This document shows, piece after piece, positions 63,369 to 64,000 of a DNA stretch of 64,000 nucleotides. Every line of letters begins with the position of its first letter. Within the stretch, counting starts at the first letter, position 1. The notes under the pieces were generated by a model. The model was not told the DNA's origin, did no database searches, and worked only from the letters and a program-made list of their open reading frames with translations. The stretch lies in NCBI GenBank assembly GCA_963706885.1, contig CAVPNX010000007.1, positions 1 to 64,000 of the forward strand, written 5' to 3'. A program made the translations under genes and the position numbers. The DNA comes from Prado023 sp963706885. GTDB taxonomy: Bacteria > Actinomycetota > Actinomycetes > S36-B12 > CAIYMF01.

Positions 63369-64000
63369 CCCACGTGGACCCGCTGCTGCTGACGATGGCC
63401 GCGCAGTGGGCCGAGGCGGACCCGGACCCGGCGACCGCAGCCGAGCTCACCGACCGGATCACCGCCGCCGAGGCGGGCGACCCCGGGGCCGCGACGGAGC
63501 TGGCCGACGCCTTCGCCGGGACCCTGCAGTTCGGCACCGCCGGGCTGCGCGGCAAGCTCGGCCCGGGCCCCAACCGGATGAACCGGGTCGTGGTCTCGCG
63601 TGCTGCCGCAGGCTTGGCCCAGTACCTGCTGGACCAGGGCCGGGGTGGCACACCGGTGGTCATCGGCTTCGACGCCCGCCACAACTCCGACGTCTTCGCC
63701 CGGGACACCGCCGAGATCTTCGCCGGGGCCGGCTTCCGCGCCATGATCTGCCCCCGGCCGCTGCCCACGCCCGTGCTGGCCGGTGCGATCCTCACCTACG
63801 GGGCCTCGGCGGGTGTGGTCGTGACCGCGTCGCACAACCCGCCCCAGGACAACGGCTACAAGGTCTACCTCGGCGACGGATCGCAGATCGTCCCGCCCGC
63901 CGATGCGGGGATCGCGGCCTGCATCGAGGCCGTCGGGGCCGTGGCCGACATCCCGCGCAGCACCGACTACGCGACCCTCGACGAGGCTGTCGTCGACAGC
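63365..64000 (+). CDS. Phosphohexomutase (phosphoglucomutase/phosphopentomutase-type), cut by window end
   Basis: The first 212 codons of an alpha-D-phosphohexomutase. LQFGTAGLRGKLGPGPNRMN is the substrate loop of the PGM2/PgmB-like subgroup, and VVTASHNPPQDNGYK holds the catalytic phosphoserine. In this position, coupled by GTGA to PNP, it probably converts ribose 1-phosphate (or glucose 1-phosphate) to the 5- (or 6-) phosphate. The C-terminal two-thirds lie outside the window. Confidence 0.88.
   Translation, partial: MTHVDPLLLTMAAQWAEADPDPATAAELTDRITAAEAGDPGAATELADAFAGTLQFGTAGLRGKLGPGPNRMNRVVVSRAAAGLAQYLLDQGRGGTPVVIGFDARHNSDVFARDTAEIFAGAGFRAMICPRPLPTPVLAGAILTYGASAGVVVTASHNPPQDNGYKVYLGDGSQIVPPADAGIAACIEAVGAVADIPRSTDYATLDEAVVDS

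Overview
The window is a G+C-rich (roughly 70% by eye) stretch of an actinomycetal chromosome. The phylum call rests on base composition, frequent GTG starts, GTGA/ATGA stop-start overlaps, many leaderless TANNNT-type promoters 6-7 nt before start codons, and actinobacterial families (DUF2252, SHOCT proteins, GT87, AbiEi/DUF559 proteins). I do not assign a genus. I see no rRNA, tRNA, IS element, phage gene or CRISPR array.

Layout. 0.26-1.1 kb: an MNT/HEPN toxin-antitoxin pair. 1.35-26 kb: a long block of stress, ion-homeostasis and reserve-metabolism genes: a MalT/LuxR-type regulator, a Na+/H+ antiporter, two SulP transporters, DUF2252, a cupin, DUF6325, SHOCT proteins, a peptidoglycan-binding lipoprotein, two AhpD-like proteins, rhodanese, polyphosphate kinase 2, a lipid kinase, glycogen debranching enzyme, a metallophosphoesterase, SnoaL-like and GNAT proteins. 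26-40 kb: membrane and envelope genes (flippase-like protein with a kinase-like domain, YczE-like protein, RDD protein with 16-residue repeats, sulfotransferase-like protein, GGDEF protein, GH3 lipoprotein, GT87), plus a small sugar operon (acetyltransferase, HAD phosphatase, GH1). 39.1-41.6 kb: a polar amino-acid ABC transporter. 41.9-45.7 kb: fructose PTS operon fruR-fruK-fruA. 45.9-50.7 kb: a D,D-carboxypeptidase and sdhCDAB. 50.7-52.3 kb: an AbiEi-like gene bracketed by short repeats. 52.3-53.9 kb: methylmalonyl-CoA-mutase-type large subunit. 54.1-64 kb: nucleoside uptake and salvage (BmpA ABC transporter, cytidine deaminase, adenosine deaminase, uridine-kinase-like protein, deoxyribose-phosphate aldolase, purine nucleoside phosphorylase, and a phosphohexomutase cut by the window end).

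Most notable result: the perfect palindrome TCACCCGGGTGA occurs five times, all intergenic, between 3.77 and 13.87 kb. I did not notice it elsewhere in the window, but that was an eye scan. Each copy lies upstream of a stress-type gene. At six gene starts a -10-like hexamer sits where the inferred transcription start is 56.5-57.5 bp from the palindrome centre. This points to an undescribed activator-controlled regulon (nhaP-sulP, DUF2252, cupin / DUF6325-SHOCT, AhpD-like genes, an 88-aa unknown). A MalT/LuxR-family regulator encoded beside the first site is a candidate activator, by inference only.

Three otherwise intact genes (rhodanese, lipid kinase, fruA) each carry a single-base frameshift, so assembly indels should be considered before calling them pseudogenes.
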